The translations under genes and the position numbers were made by a program. The notes under the pieces were generated by a model, which was given only the letters and a program-made list of their open reading frames with translations, made no database searches and had not been told where the DNA came from. This document shows positions 5,401 through 7,447 of a stretch of DNA of 7,447 bases, piece by piece; the first letter of the stretch is position 1; each line of letters opens with the position of its first letter. The DNA is from Deltaproteobacteria bacterium (GTDB lineage Bacteria > Myxococcota_A > UBA9160 > SZUA-336): positions 1 through 7,447 of the forward strand of contig DAOVBF010000060.1 in the NCBI GenBank assembly GCA_030673955.1. The letters are read 5' to 3'.

Positions 5401-5919
5401 TTACCCGGGAAAGAGCTCCAGCTGAACCGGCCGAGGCGCAGCGCGAGCCCGGGGCGCGAGCGGAGCGCGCGCGGTGGGCTCGGGGCGAGGCGGGCGGCCG
5501 GGCCGATACACTCCGACGCGCCGCGCATGCTCCAGGATCCTGCGATAGAAGAGCTGGAAACGCACCCCGTGGTCGAAGTAGCGCAGGTGCGCGAGCTCGT
5601 GGCACAGGGTGTCGATCAGACCTGAGTACTTGAGCAGCCGCCCTGTGCGCGCGTGGCGTAGACGGATGCGAATGCTTCCGTCCGAGTAGCACACGCCGTA
5701 GCGGCGCTTCACCTGGGCGCTCTCCGCCTCCACTGTCTGCAGCTCCAGGCGGAAGTAGGCCGCGAGCACTTGCGCGTCGCTGCTCAGCTGCTCGAGGACG
5801 GCCTGCCGCTCTTCGCGCTCCCTCTTGGTCAAGCTGGCTTGCTCCGGGGGGCGCCGCAAGTATAGCCTGACTGACATGTCCGGAAATGGTTTCCCCGTCG
5901 GTAGCCTGCGCGAGCGCAT
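5401..5919 (-). CDS. SprT/WLM/YgjP-like zinc metalloprotease with C-terminal clamp-binding-like motif
   Basis: 172 residues. The core is a gluzincin-type site: DTLCHELAHLRYFDHGVRF has His107 and His111 as zinc ligands, Glu108 as catalytic base and His117 as the likely third ligand. A preceding beta pair (YGVCYSDGSIRIR, 74-86) and a following helix (FQLFYRRILEHARRV) fit the compact SprT, WLM (Wss1-like) and YgjP/M48-like folds, which I cannot separate by eye. Several members (SPRTN, Wss1) cut DNA-protein crosslinks. After the core comes a Pro/Arg/Ala-rich, probably disordered, basic tail (138-165) ending in Gln166-Leu-Glu-Leu-Phe170-Pro-Gly. QLELF is one residue from the bacterial sliding-clamp-binding consensus QL[S/D]LF. 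No signal peptide, so cytoplasmic. The start may instead be Met15 (ATG at 5877), which has GGGGA about 14 bases upstream; the first 14 residues are not fold-like. The gene diverges from dnaA. Confidence 0.82.
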   Translation of the reverse strand: MRSRRLPTGKPFPDMSVRLYLRRPPEQASLTKREREERQAVLEQLSSDAQVLAAYFRLELQTVEAESAQVKRRYGVCYSDGSIRIRLRHARTGRLLKYSGLIDTLCHELAHLRYFDHGVRFQLFYRRILEHARRVGVYRPGRPPRPEPTARAPLAPRARAAPRPVQLELFPG

Positions 5920-5986
5920 GGATCCGCTCGAACGTTGTCCTGTTTGTTTGCGTTTGATCCGTATTCGCCAGGCACCGCAAAGGCTT

Positions 5987-5996
5987 CCGAATTCGG
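5987..5996. repeat. Perfect 10-bp palindrome CCGAATTCGG
   Basis: A perfect self-complementary decamer located 14 bp before the phased repeat array. Its AATT core is the same as that of the repeat units but is 25 bp (about 2.5 turns) from the nearest one, so it faces the other side of the helix. A small dimer-binding site is possible; a chance palindrome is also possible. Confidence 0.4.
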
Positions 5997-6010
5997 CTCA
6001 AGAACGCTAA

Positions 6011-6060
6011 ATAAAATTCGATGAAATTCTATGTATTTCTTTGAAATTTACAGGAATTTT
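6011..6060. repeat. Five tandem 10-bp AT-rich units in helical phase
   Basis: The segment splits without gaps into five decamers with consensus ATGAAATTCT. The units match it at 8, 10, 8, 7 and 6 positions in order, so they decay toward dnaA. The AATT core recurs at 6015, 6025, 6045 and 6055, with ATTT at 6035, exactly one helical turn apart. Phased AATT tracts are known to bend DNA, and this is the only AT-rich patch of its length in a GC-rich window. It could be a curved promoter element, an unwinding element or a row of protein sites. Confidence 0.75.
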
Positions 6061-6181
6061 GAGATCACTCCACACACGGGTGTGCCCGTTCGCTCCCGGG
6101 TTTCCTGTGCACTCGGCTGTTGACGAAGACCGGTTTTCGGCACCTCACGCACCGAGAACGCGGAGATTCCGAACCCTTCCG

Positions 6182-6228
6182 TCCCCGTCGGGGAATACCC
6201 CCGCGCCCCGAAGGAAGCTGTTTTTTTT
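6182..6228 (+). promoter_or_regulatory. Mutually exclusive hairpins followed by an eight-T run in the dnaA leader region
   Basis: The GGGG at 6190-6193 can pair backwards (TCCCC 6182-6186 with GGGGA 6190-6194, loop GTC) or forwards (CGGGG 6189-6193 with CCCCG 6199-6203). A second forward partner, CCCCG, lies at 6206-6210. Eight T residues (6221-6228) follow, 10 bases after the last possible stem. This layout resembles an attenuator, but the stems are short and the T-run is not directly abutting. Confidence 0.3.
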
Positions 6229-6233
6229 CTGCG

Positions 6234-6255
6234 AGGGCGAAAACGCAATCGCCCT
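6234..6255. repeat. Perfect 7-bp inverted repeat AGGGCGA / TCGCCCT
   Basis: AGGGCGA (6234-6240) and TCGCCCT (6249-6255) flank an 8-base A-rich spacer, about 95 bp before the dnaA start. It could be an operator for control of dnaA or a leader hairpin. The T-run lies on its 5' side, so it does not form a terminator on the plus strand; on the minus strand it would be followed by A residues. Confidence 0.45.
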
Positions 6256-6349
6256 GAATCGACTTTGCGCGAAGGACAGCCTCGTGTGAATGTCCGGCCC
6301 CTCGAATCAGGTCTTGAAACCAGCTCAAAGCAGGGGTAAACCGTCTAGA

Positions 6350-7447
6350 ATGGCAAAATTAGGGGGGTGGGAGGCCGTCCGTGAGGCCGTGCGGCAGCGG
6401 ATCGGAGCGTCCGCGTACGGGTCGTGGTTTCGGACGCTCGAGGGAGCGCTAGAGGACGACGCTCTCGTGATCCGCTGTCCCGACCGCTTCAGCCGGGACT
6501 GGATTCACGCGCGTTACGAGTCTTTGATCAAAGAACTCGCACCGGAGGTGCGCAGGATCGACTACCAGGTCGATTCCGTGGCGAGCCTCCCTCGACCCGA
6601 GGCCGAGCGGAGATCGCGTCCCGCGGGCGCGGCACCGCCATCGGTCCATAGAATGGATCCCAGCTTCGACAGCTTCGTCGTGGGACCGTGCAACGTGCTT
6701 GCGCTCGAGGCCGCGCGCGCCGTCGCTCGCGGGCAGGCGGGACGCTGCAGTCCGCTGATTCTGGCGGGAATCTCTGGCGTCGGGAAAACCCACCTTTGTC
6801 GAGCCATACGTCGCGAGCTACGCGGCGGGGCCATCTATCGGTCCAGCGAGGAGTTCACGACCGAGGTGGTCCGGGCGATGCGGGGCGGCGAGATGGAGCC
6901 CCTGCGGCAGCGCTATCGCCGTTCGCTGAACGTGCTGATTCTGGAGGACGTTCAGTTTTTCAACGGAAAGCGGGCCACGCAGGTGGAGCTTTTTCACACG
7001 CTGGATCATCTGCTCTCGCACGGAAAGGCTGTCGTCCTGAGCGCTGACTCTCCGCCCCACGAGATCGCGGGGCTGGACCCCAACCTCAAGTCGCGCATGA
7101 GCTCGGGCCTCGTCGCCTACATCACGCCCCCGGAGCTCGAGACGCGGCGAGCCATCCTGCGCGAAAAAGCCGCGGCGGGTGGGGTCCGCATCCCGGAGGA
7201 GTGTCTGGAGACCCTCGCCTGCCGGCCGGTCCAGAGCGTGCGCGATCTCCTGGCCGGCCTGAACCAGGTCGTCGCACGCGCATCCCTGCTGCGACAGCCG
7301 GTGACCCCTGAACTGGTCTTAGAGGCCCTCAGCGCCGTCGACGTGCCAGGGCGACCCCGCAGCCTCGACGAGATCGTCGAGCTCGTGGGGCGCGCTTACT
7401 CGCTCAGCATCGACGAGCTGAGCGGGCCCTCGCGTCGCCGCCACGTG
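6350..7447 (+). CDS. dnaA: Chromosomal replication initiator DnaA (3' end outside window)
   Basis: 366 codons reach the right edge without a stop. DnaA is the AAA+ ATPase that opens the origin. Domain I is at about 7-75 (start WEAVREAV, then SWFRTL and RDWIHARYESLI), followed by a short linker (76-103) and the AAA+ domain (about 104-330). Marks are SFVVGPCN (108-115), Walker A AGISGVGKTH (139-148), the SEEFTTEVVRAMR initiator-specific region (166-178), Walker B LILEDVQFF (196-204), the sensor 1 region with Asp233 (LSAD), Arg249 in the box VII segment LKSRM, LETRRAILREKA, and sensor 2 Arg298 in SVRDL. The window ends as domain IV begins (SRRRHV). Oddities: the first Walker B acid is Glu199 instead of Asp, and Asn245 replaces the first box VII arginine. 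An in-frame ATG at 6290, with AAGGA 13 bases upstream, would add 20 residues; ATG 6350 fits usual DnaA N-termini. A diverged paralogue is possible. Confidence 0.93.
   Translation, partial: MAKLGGWEAVREAVRQRIGASAYGSWFRTLEGALEDDALVIRCPDRFSRDWIHARYESLIKELAPEVRRIDYQVDSVASLPRPEAERRSRPAGAAPPSVHRMDPSFDSFVVGPCNVLALEAARAVARGQAGRCSPLILAGISGVGKTHLCRAIRRELRGGAIYRSSEEFTTEVVRAMRGGEMEPLRQRYRRSLNVLILEDVQFFNGKRATQVELFHTLDHLLSHGKAVVLSADSPPHEIAGLDPNLKSRMSSGLVAYITPPELETRRAILREKAAAGGVRIPEECLETLACRPVQSVRDLLAGLNQVVARASLLRQPVTPELVLEALSAVDVPGRPRSLDEIVELVGRAYSLSIDELSGPSRRRHV

Larger units (their letters stand above)
5920..6349. other. Divergent intergenic region upstream of dnaA, possible origin or control region
   Basis: This 430-bp gap separates the metalloprotease gene from dnaA. 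In order it holds a TTTG-rich run (5941-5956), the 10-bp palindrome CCGAATTCGG (5987-5996), the phased AT-rich array (6011-6060), a CACAC/GTGTG repeat (near 6070-6085), the overlapping C/G hairpins (6182-6210), a run of eight T (6221-6228), a 7-bp inverted repeat (6234-6255) and a GGACA/TGTCC pair (6274-6278 and 6291-6295). The AT-rich array beside dnaA could act as an unwinding element. Scanning by eye, I find no copy of the DnaA box TTATCCACA with fewer than three mismatches on either strand, so an origin here is not supported beyond position and base composition. No coding sequence is evident. Confidence 0.5.

Noticed and set aside
5300..6001. Minus-strand 233-codon frame covering the metalloprotease gene
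   Set aside because: Shadow of the HELAH-containing gene in another frame; low-complexity Arg/Ala/Ser composition.
6011..6060. CRISPR-like or iteron array
   Set aside because: The units are 10 bp with no spacers and diverge along the array; no cas or plasmid rep gene is present.
6314..6342. TTGAAA-17-TAAACC as the dnaA promoter
   Set aside because: The -35 is good but the -10 matches only three of six bases, and the start would fall at the ATG itself, leaving AGGGG outside the transcript.
5920..6349. tRNA or other structured RNA gene in the dnaA upstream region
   Set aside because: No TTCGANNC arm with a matching acceptor stem was found on either strand; the hairpins are short and separate.

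Overview
The window is GC-rich apart from one short AT-rich patch, and gene-dense. It looks chromosomal, from a deltaproteobacterial-type bacterium, most likely Myxococcota or a relative. The grounds are an FHA protein, a membrane Hanks-type kinase homologue with a periplasmic PEGA-like domain, a LysM/TPR protein, a lipoprotein with a CcmI/CycH-like domain, and high GC. The placement is inference. No transposase, integrase, CRISPR array, tRNA or rRNA was seen.

Layout. (1) 2-613 (+): C-terminal part of an uncharacterised, probably all-helical protein that enters from the left edge. (2) 668-3326 (+): a three-gene cluster of FHA protein, transmembrane kinase homologue and secreted triple-LysM protein. 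The last two overlap by 4 bases. (3) 3294-4857 (-): a probable two-gene unit, a lipoprotein with a CcmI/CycH-type domain followed by a Glu/Leu/Phe/Val-type dehydrogenase. The 3' end of the dehydrogenase overlaps the LysM gene by 33 bp, convergently. (4) 4858-5160: divergent regulatory region. (5) 5161-5376 (+): a 71-residue, very acidic orphan protein. (6) 5401-5919 (-): a SprT/WLM/YgjP-like zinc metalloprotease. (7) 5920-6349: a 430-bp divergent intergenic region with a 10-bp phased AT-rich repeat array and several inverted repeats. (8) 6350-7447 (+): DnaA, cut by the right edge at the start of its DNA-binding domain.

How the genes may work together. The FHA, kinase and LysM genes could form a line from cytoplasm to cell wall: a cytoplasmic FHA reader, an inner-membrane kinase fold with a periplasmic PEGA-like domain, and a periplasmic peptidoglycan binder. 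The notable point is that both signalling domains have lost key residues. The kinase fold lacks the VAIK lysine and the DFG aspartate. The FHA fold lacks the Ser and Asn that normally contact phosphothreonine. I therefore read it as a candidate phosphorylation-independent scaffold.

The second notable point is at the replication end. The HELAH-type protease gene diverging from dnaA ends in QLELFPG, which resembles the bacterial sliding-clamp-binding motif QL[S/D]LF. This would be a bacterial parallel to SPRTN, the eukaryotic DNA-protein-crosslink protease that carries a PCNA-binding box. Both points are inferences from sequence.
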